Below are positions 45,182 to 56,473 of a DNA stretch of 64,000 nt, piece after piece. This stretch comes from Hygrophila difformis (taxonomy: Eukaryota > Streptophyta > Magnoliopsida > Lamiales > Acanthaceae): assembly GCA_030278955.1 (NCBI GenBank), contig JAOANR010000011.1, positions 43,945,417 to 44,009,416 on the forward strand. The letters run 5' to 3'. Under the pieces are notes generated by a model. That model was not told the origin of the DNA. It ran no database searches and was given only the letters and a program-made list of their open reading frames with translations. Numbering within the stretch: the first letter of the stretch is position 1; each line of letters begins with the position of its first letter. The position numbers and the translations under genes are program-made.

Positions 45182-45907
45182 GCTGAATGTGATTCCCGTT
45201 GCGGTTGAGAAGTGCTCGTCGTATTATCGGCGTTCTCAGAAGATGTTCTAACCAATGTGTTCTCTTGTAGCGACATATCTTCGAATTTTTTAGCCAAATC
45301 TCTTACTACTCGTCCGGATCTAAGTCGCATAAACTAGATCTAAGCGGATATGGTCTCAATCTCGAGACCCACTGGGCGTGCCAATTTATTAACCGTTAAG
45401 TTTTAGAGGAATAAAACCTCTCTTTGATTGATGAACTCAAGAATATTACAAGATTTGCAGAATGAAAGTTACAGGAAACTAAGAAAGCGAATACAGAAAT
45501 TGAAATGTGGAATGGAAAAAAAAACAAAAGTAATAAAATTGCAGGAAATGAATTGCAGAAAGGAAAAATAATATAAAGTGCGGACTCTCTTGGAGAAGTT
45601 TTGAAGGTCCTCTCCTGGGATGCCACCTCCTATTATTTATAGGGAGAGCACCAGCCTCCATCCAAGTTGTAACATCTGTAACGCTCCCATGATCCTCTCC
45701 TCTGATGGCGCCTAGTCTTCAATGCCGCCATGATCATCTCCAATGGATCTTCTGGTGCCGCGCTTCTCATAACTCCTAGTCATCCGTCTCAGGACTCATC
45801 CATGGACTGGGCTTGAAAAATTGGGCCGATGGGAACTGGGCCTCAATAATGGGCTCAAACATCTTTTTAGGTGATAGCACATGGGTTTTCACAACTCTTT
45901 TCTAACA
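45182..45907 (-). mobile_element. Probable LTR-PBS-gag-start fragment of an LTR retrotransposon
   Basis: Read on minus: TGTTAGAAAAGAG start (45907), a TATA-like CTATAAATAATAGG near 45645-45632, then TTGGCACGCCCAGTGGG (45384-45368), which looks like a primer-binding site of Ty3/Gypsy Tat-like elements. A short open frame follows with ATG at 45276 (MSLQENTLVRTSSENADNTT) that stops after 33 codons. A canonical CA end before the PBS is not seen and the rest of the element is missing, so this is tentative. Confidence 0.45.
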
Positions 45908-45998
45908 TGTATAGGCTGTTTTTAAAATAATTTTTAAAAAAACTATTTTTTATTTTTTTTATTGGGTCAATTGACCCACCTTGCACGGATCCGCCAAT

Positions 45999-46159
45999 GG
46001 TTGGGAGTATGAAGTAGCTTATGATGGACTAATGAGATTTCTGTTATTCTGTATATATAACTGTGTATGAAAAAGTGGACGTTGAGTATTTCTGTTTATA
46101 TAGTATACTCAGTACTTTTTTTATATCTTTTTTTATAACAAAAAATAATAATTTTATAT
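45999..46159 (+). repeat. Duplicated flank segment, interrupted copy, left part
   Basis: Matches 43424-43540. The remainder of the copy resumes at 47141 after the Mutator-like insertion. Confidence 0.78.
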
Positions 46160-47140
46160 GAAAAAAATGTCAAATAGGTCCTTTTTCTTTTCCAAAAATT
46201 CAAATAAGTCATTTTTCTATTTTATTACCAAAACAGTCCGCTACAAATGCTAATTATGTCCGAATTAGTCCTTTGTTCACTAATTATGCTCTAATTACCG
46301 ACGTGGCAAGGGTTTAAATTTAAACCTGACACGTGTACATAATATTAGTCCATTTTCTTTTATCTTTTACCGATTCAGTCCTAAATTTTTATTTTGTTCT
46401 ATTTATTCCTCTACCCAAATCAGTCAATTTTATATTAATTGGCCTCCATCATTTCAAATTATTTTATTTCAAGTCAAGAACCTTAAATTTTTTATTATTA
46501 CTAATCCATTTATCAAATAAATGTCCAACATACTTCCGTAAATAAAATTAAACACCAAACCTCATGCATTGGGTTTTATTGTCCATGCTTCCTACATCCA
46601 TAACCTTCCAAAAAGTAAAATTAAATCATTTACACAAAAATTAAAATTAAATCATTTACTACGTTTTAAGGTAGGAAACAAAGTATGATTGTGTTAATTG
46701 TTGCTGAAGGAAACCAGAATCAATGAACCATCGATTACAGTCGGATGGTTACAGAGAATCCGTAAAATCCCTAATCTTGGAAAACCCGGTAACAAGGCAG
46801 TCAAACCTAATGTATGAGGTTTTGTGCCTGAAATGAAATAATTTGAAAGGTTGGAGACTAATTAATATAAAAATGACTGATTTGGGTAGAGGACTAAATA
46901 GAACAAAATAAAAGTTTATGGCTAAATTGGTAAAAGATAAAAGAAAAAGACCTAATATTATGCGCACGTGTCAGGTTTAAATTTAAATCCTTGCCACGTT
47001 AGCAATTAGAGCATAATTAGTGAACAAGGGACTGATTTGGACATAATTAGCATTTGTAGCGGACTGTTTTGGTAATAAAATAGAAAAAAGATTGATTTGA
47101 ATTTTTGGAAAAGAAAATGGACATATTTGACATTTTTTCC
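46160..47140. mobile_element. Mutator-like non-autonomous element with long TIRs, 981 bp
   Basis: Terminal inverted repeats begin GAAAAAAATGTCAAATAGG on the left and GGAAAAAATGTCAAATATG on the inverted right, and extend for roughly 310 bp (left to about 46470, right from about 46830). TSD AATTTTATAT is perfect at 46150-46159 and 47141-47150. The central 350 bp has no recognisable protein. Long TIRs and a 9-10-bp TSD point to a Mutator-type MITE. The related segment at 43424-43640 has the site with one TSD copy and no insertion. Confidence 0.88.
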
Positions 47141-47150
47141 AATTTTATAT

Positions 47151-48158
47151 AGCACACTTTCATATGTACTCTTCTAAATGTTTCATTTATATATTATCAA
47201 CTATTTATTAAATAATCTGGCTGCTCAGCTAAAAAAAACTATTTATTAAATAATTATGATTAATTTTTAATATAGTTATATATAAAAAAATATATATACT
47301 ATTTATATAGTTAAGTGAGATATTATTAGATTTCTATAATCATGTAATTTTATAATATCAATATTTTTTATTATTTTTACTTATATTTAATTTAAGTTAA
47401 AAATATATACTTGACTGCATAAAACGCATACATGAAACATTTCACGCATCAAGAAACATTTAAAAGATAATGGATGAAGTATGTAGATGTAGATGTACAC
47501 GAGTATTATATTTATAATAAAAAAAATCATAATTAAATACTCCTATATATGCACATATTCCAAAGACGTGGTTAACCAATAATTTTCCTTACATCACAAT
47601 CTACTACTGAAAACTATAATTAATACAGGGTATAAAATATGTACTAGATCTCATTAGGGATGAAACCAATCAACCATGAATCACGTTCTAATTGAATATG
47701 CTATTAACCTAGTATATTTATTATCTATAGTTGAAAATCTTATTCAATTTTCTTTAATACTTCTATGTCGTTAGCATTCAGTGTTTAGTCTATTGAGTGG
47801 ATTAGGGTGGGCACGGTTCGATTAACCTAAATTTTTCAGATATTTGTATTTGTATTTGAACCGGACAAATACTTCATTTAAGTATTTGTATTTAATTTGT
47901 AACCGGAGTCCTCGGTTAACCGGGGGTCCGGTTTCGATTCGCTATTCGGTTCGAATATTTTTCCGATTCTCCAAAAATATATAATCAAGTTTTCATTTAT
48001 TAATTCTTAAATTTCGTAGATTTTATTTTTGGGGTTAACACTATATAAAAAAATATATATAACTATGTAATCCAGTGATTCTTTTTAGTGTTATCAAAAT
48101 ATGTTAGTATAAGTAACAAATTTTAGTATAGTAGTATATTTCAATAATGGGGTATTCT
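47151..48158. other. AT-rich mosaic left of LTR A
   Basis: After the duplicated flank segment ends near 47290 this is AT-rich with no ORF of note. TAGGGTGGGCACGGTTCGAT at 47808 resembles a hAT terminal sequence, and CCGGTTTCGATTCG-like segments follow, but no matching right end or 8-bp TSD is seen. Confidence 0.5.
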
Positions 48159-50923
48159 TGTAACACCCCGGTTTTGGTAACCCAGGCCGGGATGCCACCG
48201 CCACACCTCCCTAGCAAGACACGGTTTCTCCGAGCTTACTAGAGAGATGCAAGGCTATGGTTTTTCAGAATTTAAAATATTCAAGTAGCCCATTCATAGA
48301 TAATTTAAAAATACTAAATCAGAGTTGCAGCGAGAATATAAAGTACGCAGCGGAAGTAAAGTGTATGCAGCGGAATTTAAAATATAGGGCCGACATGGCC
48401 AAACCACGGGTTAAACAGACCCGTTCATGCAAATCACGTAAAATAAATAATTAAGTGCCCAAAATGATCCCCCAATGAGTGATCATGCTCCGTACTCTGT
48501 AACAGAAAAAAAATGAACAACGGTTTTCATCAGTATTATAAAATACTGAGTAAGTCAATCCTTTCATAGCAATAAAGGGGTTAGATTTTTAATAATTAAG
48601 ATAAAACTTTTTGTCATGCATAAAAATATTTTATTTTTTAAAAAAAATGCGAATATAATTGCATACTTTAAAGACACATTTAATTTCATAATTAAAAACT
48701 TAAGCATGGGTAATTATTTAAGACATGATTTAAAAACATGAATAATGCCGTAAGTAAGTGAATAAAAAAAATTTGAGCTTTTAAAAATTCTACCCGATAC
48801 GCCACCATCTCAACAATATTTAATTTAGCCGGCAATCCGGCGGCCGCAGCCAATTTCATAAAATCTGAGCCTTTTTAATTTATTTCCCGTTACGCCATCA
48901 TTTCAACAATATATCATTTAGCCGGTGATCCGGCGGCCGCAGCCAATATCAATAGTATCAGTTAGCCGGTGATCCGGCGGCCGCAACCAATATCAATAGT
49001 ATCAGTTAGCCGGTGATCCGGCGGCCGCAGCCAATATCAATAGTAACAGTTAGCCGGTGATCCGGCGGCCTCAGCCAATTTCATAAGTATCATGTCATTT
49101 TAGCCGGTGATCCGGCGGCCGCAGCCGATACGCCATACCCAGTACCACTCCGTCGAGCCTCGAGTAACCCATACGGATACACTCAAGAGGGTAGGCCGTT
49201 GGTCTCTTGTGACCAAATACGCCATATCCAGTACCGCTCCGTCGAGCCTCGAGTAACCCATACGGATACACTCGAGAGGATAGGCCCAAAATAATAAGAT
49301 GCCGTTTTGGCGATCTTTCGCGCGTAATAATCATTGCCGTTTTGGCACAAAATGAACAATTAGGAGGGCACCCTGCAGAGCACTCACCCCCTGATTTTAT
49401 GTAACCGATATTGTTTCAACTTTAGTGTAACGGGATTTTCAAAAATATAGCTTTATCGTATCACAAGATTTCGATCGTTGTTTAAAATTTTCAAAATTTC
49501 ACAAGTTAAAACCGATCGATGTCACAGTTTACGCCTTTTCAGTTTAAAAATCCATTTCTTAGGCGATTGATCTGAAATTTTCACAGTAGCTCAAAAACAT
49601 CCCAATGAACAACTTTCATGTTTTGAGTTTTTCGGAAAAATGATAGCAAGCATGTCAAAAATCAAGTTTTCTACAGAAACAAAAAGCTGTCAGGATTCAG
49701 GTTTGACATCTGTCAAAGATTTGACTTTTTAACATATCAAATGAACTCCAAAAATTCTGAAACTTTACAGGCACTTAAAAGACACCAAAATAAACAAGTT
49801 TTATTAGAGGCAAATTATGCAAATTCATCACGGATTAAGTCAGATTAATCTACTAAGTTCGGTCTTAAAATCTGTCTCAGTTTTCGAAAGGTTCATGCAC
49901 CACAGAATATGTTCGACGCGGTTTGGGATAGCAAATCTTAATGAAAGTGCATGAAATTTTACAGAGGTATTCAAGACTCATAGATTTACAACTTTTGTTT
50001 AGATCATGAAGATTGGTTCGGACTAGAAATGATAGAAATAAGCTCATCAAGTTCGGTTATGAAATCTGTCAACTTTTGAAAATTCTTAAAAACGCAGAAT
50101 ATGTCCGACTTGATTTGGAGTATCAAAACTTGATGAAAAATTCTGAAATTTTTACACAATATAGCTTAAGATCTTAGGATCAAAATCTTAGTTTTGAGTT
50201 TTCAGGTTTGAACGCTCGAAGTAAGAGTTTTGCTCGGATTTCAGAAAATACATAGATTGGGGTTTTTAGGTTTGATTTCAACGTTTCGTTTAAGATCCAA
50301 CGTTTCGGATGTCTTTAAACCACCCATATTGATATGGAAGGTATTAACTTACAGTAAGTGAGTTCTTGAACGTTCTAGGGTTGATCGATTTGTCCAAAAT
50401 CACCACGAACGGATCTACGCAACACGTTCTTCTTCTCCAACAATTCAAAGCCTACAAATCCTTGATCTACACACTTCCTTGGTCGGATTTGGTTGCCGGA
50501 AAGTTGCCGGAAAGTCGCCGGAAGGTCGCCGGAAGGTAAGAACTTGTGTTTTTTTGGTTTTGGGATGAAGAAAAGCTTGGAGGCTGATAATGGGGTGTGC
50601 TTTGGCCATTAAAGGGACAAGGAATCCCGGATTTGGTGGACTAGGCCGACAATTGGGCGGCTGCTACAGTAGCCTAGTGCTACAGTAGCCACGTGCTACA
50701 GTGTTTTTTTTTTTTTTTTTAAGATTTCTTATCTTCAAAAAATAAAAATCATAATGTGGGAATTATCCGTGATTGTTGGAACAATTCGATAAACTCGTTT
50801 CGAGTTGCTATCTTCCGATAAATAATAAATTCCGCTCTCTCGGAATTATTTCGGTTTTAATAATTAAATCCAATTCTTTATTTTTGGATTTAAATTTTCG
50901 ATGGCGATTTCTCGGGTATTACA
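48159..50923 (-). repeat. LTR A of Tekay-3 family, 2765 bp
   Basis: Plus ends TGTAACACCCCGG and CTCGGGTATTACA. Over 2172 bp it matches LTR B (61829-64000) with equal length and about five differences. Its flanks ATTCT and CCAAT do not form a TSD, and its right flank lacks a PPT, so it is either the displaced 3-prime LTR of Tekay-3 or a separate LTR left by recombination. Confidence 0.88.
48826..49129. repeat. 44-bp GC-rich tandem repeat in LTR A
   Basis: Three 44-bp units (48919-48962, 48963-49006, 49007-49050) with core TAGCCGGTGATCCGGCGGCC followed by GCAGCC, plus three degenerate copies around them. A second pair of about 68-bp repeats (49129-49196, 49209-49276, core CTCCGTCGAGCCTCGAGTAA) follows directly. 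The Tekay-1 LTR has a single copy of each block. Confidence 0.9.
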
Positions 50924-51093
50924 CCAATAATGTCTCTTACCTCATTCTCATAAGAAAGGGTCATCCATTAATGGGAATGCATATTTTTTTTAATTATTAT
51001 TATTATGTTAAGTTTTCAAAAGTCTTAATGTAATTGCCTATTAGAAGAAAAAAAAACTTATCCACTAACTAACAATCCCATTACCCAATCTTG
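50924..51093. other. AT-rich segment between LTR A and hAT element
   Basis: No gene. Together with 55611-56240 it forms about 800 bp of AT-rich DNA into which the hAT element inserted. Confidence 0.6.
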
Positions 51094-51101
51094 ACAATGG
51101 T
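51094..51101 (+). repeat. hAT target-site duplication ACAATGGT
   Basis: Perfect 8-bp copy repeated at 55603-55610, the length expected for hAT transposons. Confidence 0.93.
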
Positions 51102-51784
51102 TAGGGATGGCAATGGGTCGGGTCTGGGTCGGGTCCAGCCGGACCCAAGACCCGAACCGAGAAAAATTTCAGGACCCAAGAACCGACCCAGAACCGAGAT
51201 ATTACTCCTTGGACCCGAGCAGAACCGAACCGATAGGAACCGGACCCAGACCCGTGGACCCGTGGACCCGAAAAATGAGCAGCAAGGGGCATCTGGACCC
51301 AACCCGACCCGAAGACCCGAAGAAAACTTTAAAAAACACATCAGCAGCAGCAGCAAAACATCACAGCAGCATCTGGAAAATGTTCTAACTACAACAACAA
51401 AAAAATATATGCAAAAAGAACACGACAGCAACAAAACATAACACAAACAAGATCATACAATATGTTCTAACAACACATGCAAATCAAATAAGGAAATTCA
51501 ACATGCAAATATGACGAGCAAAATAATAAACTCCCGTACATCATTTAAAAAGTTACAATCAAAAAATCCAAACAGATACTATCCAAACAGATACATCATT
51601 TGATTCTTCTTCAAGGTTTGAAGCAAGCTTGAAATTTCTTCAGCCATCCATTTCTCCAACTGAGACAAGAACTTGAATACTTAAATTTCGAAGCATGTAA
51701 CAATATCATAACTTCCAAAAAGAATTCAAATTAACTCAAATAAATTAGTAGTATACATTTTCATTTGCTACCTTATTTGCATCT

Positions 51785-54008
51785 TCATTCATCCTCTTCT
51801 TCATCAACAATGGTAGGACACCCCTTCAAGTCACCAGACTCACCACCTATTGAATGAATAGAAAATTAGTATCATAACAATGAACAAAGTCTTAAAATAT
51901 TATAAAAAAAGTATAAATAGATAATAAAATTAACTTACCATTTATTTCATTCCACAACCAACGCCGACCACAAACTAATGCCTCCAAAGTAGAAGGATTA
52001 AGCCTACTACGATGAGGACTAATAATTCTTCCACTATTACTGAAAGTTGCCTCAGATGCAACTGTAGACACTGGAATGGCCAATATATCCTTTGCCATTT
52101 TTTGCAGAAAATGATATTTAACTCCATTAGTTTTCCACCAACCCAATATATCAAAATTTGTTGTTCTTGGCAGCACACTTTCCTCTAAATAAATATCAAG
52201 CTCTGACATTGTAGATATTCCAGAAGAGCTGCTTGATATAAACTGATCAAATTTATGTAGTGGATCAAGATCATATGGCTCCTCAGCTGCAGACTTGCTT
52301 TGAGATGTACCTCCAATATCCAAAGAACCAATAGTAGCAAGTGAATTATCCAACAAAGACCTAGACTCGTAGTCATTCAACAACTCCTGACAATTTTTTC
52401 GAACTTGTTCAACTTTTCCAGCAGCTCTATCACCATAAATAAGATTGAAGTAAAACTCTACCAACTTCAATTTGTACCTTGGATCCAAAACAGCAGCCAC
52501 CCCCAACATAATGTGACAATCAGTCCAATATTTATCATATTTCCCCATCATCTTTGAAGCCATCCTCTGGACAATCTCACTATCACTAGATACCCATGCA
52601 TCTAACTTTGTTTTAATCTCACAAACATTTGCAAAATAAAAATTAGATGTAGGGTAAAGAGTTCCAGAAAACTTCTCAGTCACTAGATAAAAGATTTTCA
52701 ACTTGTCACATATTTCAACTGCATCATCCCAATTCTTATCTGTTATTTCAAAACAATAAGTTTTTTCTCGACACTTGAGCCTCGTGAACACTCTTCTATA
52801 CACTATGGCTGTCTCCAACATCAAATAAGTAGAGTTCCATCGAGTTTTATAATCCAAAACCAATTTTTTAGTGCAATCAACATGCAATTGACGAGCAGTT
52901 TCTTCAAATTTTTCAATTCTAGCAGGTGAGGCTGTCCAAAAAAGAACACTATCACGCACATTTTCAATGACATTGCCAATAATATCCAATCCATCTCTAA
53001 CAATCAAATTTAATATATGAGCAGAGCAACGCATATGAAGTACCTTTCCATCCAATAGCATATCTTTTGAAGAAAGCCTTCTTAAAATATGATTGATCAT
53101 GGAATCATTGGTAGTGCAATTATCAACAGTAATTGTTGATAACTTTCTATCAATATTCCAATCCATCAATGACTCCACAAGCACATTGGATAATACTTCG
53201 GCGGTATGAGGAGCAGGCACATAGATAAACCTATAAAAAAATAAAGAGAAGAATTTAATAAAGTATTTCAGCAAACACTTTGTATTATAAATAATTTTTA
53301 GAATGTATACCTCAAGATAATGCTCTTCAATAGCCAAGAATCGTCAATAAAATGACCTGTAATTGCCATGAATCCTTTTTTGTTGTTGCTCGATGTCCAC
53401 ATGTCGGTTGTTATGGCAATTCGACAATTAAGATTGTCCAATGTCTCATAACACTTCGCTTTCTGGGCCTCATAAATCTTGAAGATGTCCTTTTTCAAAG
53501 TATTTCTGGTGATCATGTTAAAACATGGCTGGAGTGTAGTAGCAAACCTTCGAAAGCCAATATGATCAACCATAGACAAAGGATAATCATGTAGCATGAC
53601 CATCGATGCAAGCTCATGTCTTGAATCATCTTGACTAAATATACCAACTTCCAAAGTTTGAGATCCACTAGCTTTCTTGTTGCCAATGAGCAAACTTTGT
53701 CGAATGTCTGTTTTCCTTGGGCGCTTTTTACATACTTGTTCATAATGCTTCTTCAAGTTTGATGTCCCAAAAGTGCCCGGTGCCTTCAGTTGTGCTTTGC
53801 AATAAATACATTCAGCAACGTCGCTTCCATTCACAGTCAACAATTTGTAGTAATCCCACCATTTTGATGTTCTTTTCCTCTTGCCCTCCTTGGAGTTATC
53901 ATCTTCAGTGTTTTCTTCTGAATTCATAGTCGTGTCTACATTCATGCTTCCTTGAATACTCTCGACTGAAGGGACAGAAAGAGCATTGTTCCCTCCTTCG
54001 GATTCCAT
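51785..54008 (-). CDS. hAT transposase, RICESLEEPER-like, 683 aa, three exons
   Basis: Catalyses cut-and-paste transposition of the surrounding element. Exons: 54008-53311, 53230-51939, 51846-51785; introns of 80 and 92 bp have GT...AG ends (GTATAC...TTATAG and GTAAGT...AATAG) and join in frame, giving 2052 nt. Without splicing the frame shows a hydrophobic Tyr/Phe/Lys-rich insert that is intron. A BED zinc finger has C67, C70, H88 and C93 (CIYC...KKHYEQVC). Catalytic-core segments are ITTDMWTS (D202), TVDNCTTND, RCSAHILNLIVRDGL and DYKTRWNSTYLML. The C-terminal hAT dimerisation domain contains LGWWKTN and LAIPVSTVASEATFSNSGR. The last exon is short and acidic (IVDEEEDE). No disabling change is seen. 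Confidence 0.92.
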
Positions 54009-55602
54009 CTATAAATAATTCAAACAAACTCAAACATATCAATTTCATAACAATGCAATTTAAATATACAGAACAATCTGTCAAAGCAAGTCGATGAGCA
54101 TAAATTTCATAATAGTGAAATTTAAATACACATAACAGTTATATTTGTGGGAATATGTAAACTATAATTCAGCTGCTACCTGTGTAGTGTTATGAGTACA
54201 CCCTAGTCAAAAGCATATCTTATATTATATCCCACTTTCAATTCAAAAACCTTTTCTTATTTCTAATCTCAATATCGGCCATATTAATATTCATAGTTCT
54301 TCACTGGTAACACTTATAAGTTTAAAGATCCATAAATGGGTTCAATTACAATACAATCTCAAGTAAAAAACACACAACATTAAATATTAAATATGAAACA
54401 CAGGGACAGTATAATAGGGCTAATGTGCTATGTGTAGATAGCTCTTATCTTCCACATTTCATCCGTAAATATCTAATCATAACAGTAAATTTTAAACTAC
54501 TAATTTAAACTAATTCCATCTAAATAAGTATAGCTAAGGAATCAGTAGCTTAAATTATAGAGGTAAATTAGTAGTTTAACTAAATCCATCTAAATCTACT
54601 ATTTATAGCTAATTAGTATACTAAATTTTTTCTGTTTTGTTTTATTATAGCTACAGGGTGTGTGCGTGTGTGAGTATTTGCATATTTTTTTAATTTATTA
54701 ACTAATGTACTGAACTACTATGATTGAATGAAGGTGGAGGACAGCTATACCATGATTCTTCTCCCGGGGAATAAGGATATTATAGTACTTATAAAATAAA
54801 ATAAAATAAATAATTAAACAGATATCAATTCCATTAACTAAACTAAGGTTCACCCGACAGGCGATATGTGTTGTAGATAGCTCTTAGCTTTCACAGCCCT
54901 GCTTTACATCTAAATTAATTTAAACTACTAAAGAATTTCGCGGAGGCGGAGGAATACACTCAGGCGGAGGAATGCAAAATCTATAGTTACCTCTTTTCGC
55001 AGCCAACAGTTGGTGAGCAAAGGCGTTCAGGCAGAGGAATGCACTCAACAAACGACCGACGACACTTGAGCAGAAGGGGGGGACTCACAGACGGGGCGAC
55101 GTGAAGAGGAAGAGCCAATGGACCGGCGACGCAAGCATCGATGTGAAGCAGGGCTGTAGGGGACGAGCGACTGAGCGTCTAGAACCGAATTGGTGGGGGA
55201 AAGTCGGAGGGAGCGGCGGACAGGCGGTGTGGTGAGGGCGGAGGAGTGGTGGAGTGGGCGGAGGAGTGGCGAGAGTGTCGGAGGATGGCGTATTGTGGAC
55301 TGCGGTGGGGAGGGGGAGGAGTTGTGAGAACGCGATATTCAAATGAGACTATGAGAGGAGGGAGGCTGCTGTCATATGACATATGATATCTAGGGTTTAC
55401 ACACAACTAAAATATTCGGGTCGGTTCGGGTCGGGTCTGGGTCGGGTCTACCCCCAGACCCAAGAACCGACCCAGACCCGGAAAAACTAATTTAGACCCG
55501 ACCCAGACCCGACCCAAGACCCGAAAAAGAGGACCCGAACCGAGCTAAACGGGTTGGGTCCGGGTCGGTTCTCGGGTCCACCGGGTCCGATTGCCATCCC
55601 TA
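54009..55602 (-). other. hAT 5-prime non-coding region
   Basis: About 1.6 kb upstream of the transposase ATG holds the promoter and 5-prime UTR by position, a GC-rich block near 55080-55340, and the subterminal motif array at the end. No second gene is recognised. Confidence 0.6.
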
Positions 55603-55610
55603 ACAATGGT

Positions 55611-56240
55611 AACAATAATAATAATTATAATATTATAATAAATAATAATAATAACAATATATACCAAAATAAGCTAGCATATAATTAAAAGTGATCTTGT
55701 AAGTCATACATAGCTCCAAAAAGGAATATATTCTTTATTTGAAAATGACAAGATATGATTAATATTCCACCCTACAATTTCAAACCATAGTCAAATTATT
55801 CCCAATAATATTATGGCATTCTAGAATAATTCTATAAATAAAAATATGTGTAGAATGATTAATTAAGAATATATAGAAAATAGATAATTCTCATTATAAT
55901 TTAAACATATGAATATATACATGTATATACATGTGTACATGTTTGAAAAGATTATTTCAAGACCAAGGTATATATATGTGTATATAAACTTGTATATGGA
56001 TTTAAAATATTCTATGAACCATATACTTTTTACACTTGATATTGAAATCCATATATTTATTTGGAAAGACAAATATATATATAATTTTTCAAAGTATGTT
56101 TTGTAGAAAATAATATACTAATCTTTAAGCAAATATTTGAACATATAAATATATATAGATTTGATTAAAAATCTACTTAGTGAATTAATCAAAAATATAT
56201 ATTCATATATATATTTCGGGCAATTTCTATGGTATTACAA
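55611..56240. other. AT-rich segment right of hAT, ending in LTR-like terminus
   Basis: No gene. Its right end GGTATTACA at 56232-56240 abuts a PPT, so on minus it begins TGTAATACCATAGAAATTGCC, which looks like an LTR start. It agrees with LTR A (TGTAATACCCGAGAAATCGCC) only for about 20 bp and then differs. Confidence 0.6.
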
Positions 56241-56473
56241 TCTACCCTCCTTAAGAATCAACTTCGTCCCCGAAGTTGCGCGACTTATTGACCGATTGAT
56301 TGATTGCGGTTGTGTCATTGTGTTTTGTTGTTTGATATTATTTGACTGAACCCAGAATTGAAATTTCCAAGTTGCCTACGTACCCCGTGAAGGGATCAAG
56401 TCATTACGTAGTTCAAAACAATTTGAATTTGTTTTTCCTCGGGTGTTACATCCTCCCCCCCTTAAGAATACAG
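56241..56473 (-). promoter_or_regulatory. Tekay-3 3-prime untranslated region with two PPT-like tracts
   Basis: On minus: CTTAAGGGGGGGAGGATG followed by TGTAACACCCGAGG (near 56463-56435), about 190 bp, then CTTAAGGAGGGTAGAT before TGTAATACC at 56240. The spacer (TACGTAGGCAACTTGG...) is related to the matching Tekay-1 spacer at 8574-8790. Confidence 0.75.

Larger units (their letters stand above)
51102..55602 (-). mobile_element. Complete hAT DNA transposon, 4501 bp
   Basis: TIR TAGGGATGGCAAT is identical at both ends (13 bp), with a perfect 8-bp TSD. It carries a three-exon transposase on the minus strand. Both subterminal regions are packed with GGGTCGGGTC / GACCCGACCC motifs (about 51115-51330 and 55415-55590), typical transposase-binding arrays. 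All parts needed for autonomous movement appear present. Confidence 0.95.

Noticed and set aside
47808..47827. hAT-like terminus TAGGGTGGGCACGGTTCGAT
   Set aside because: No matching inverted end, TSD or transposase found, so a separate hAT element cannot be supported.
51091..51441. 116-aa plus-strand ORF and 121-aa minus-strand ORF rich in Pro/Arg/Gly
   Set aside because: Translations of the hAT subterminal repeat array.
53231..53310. Hydrophobic segment in an unspliced second transposase frame, looking like a membrane helix
   Set aside because: It is the first intron of the transposase, with GTATAC and TTATAG ends and matching phase.
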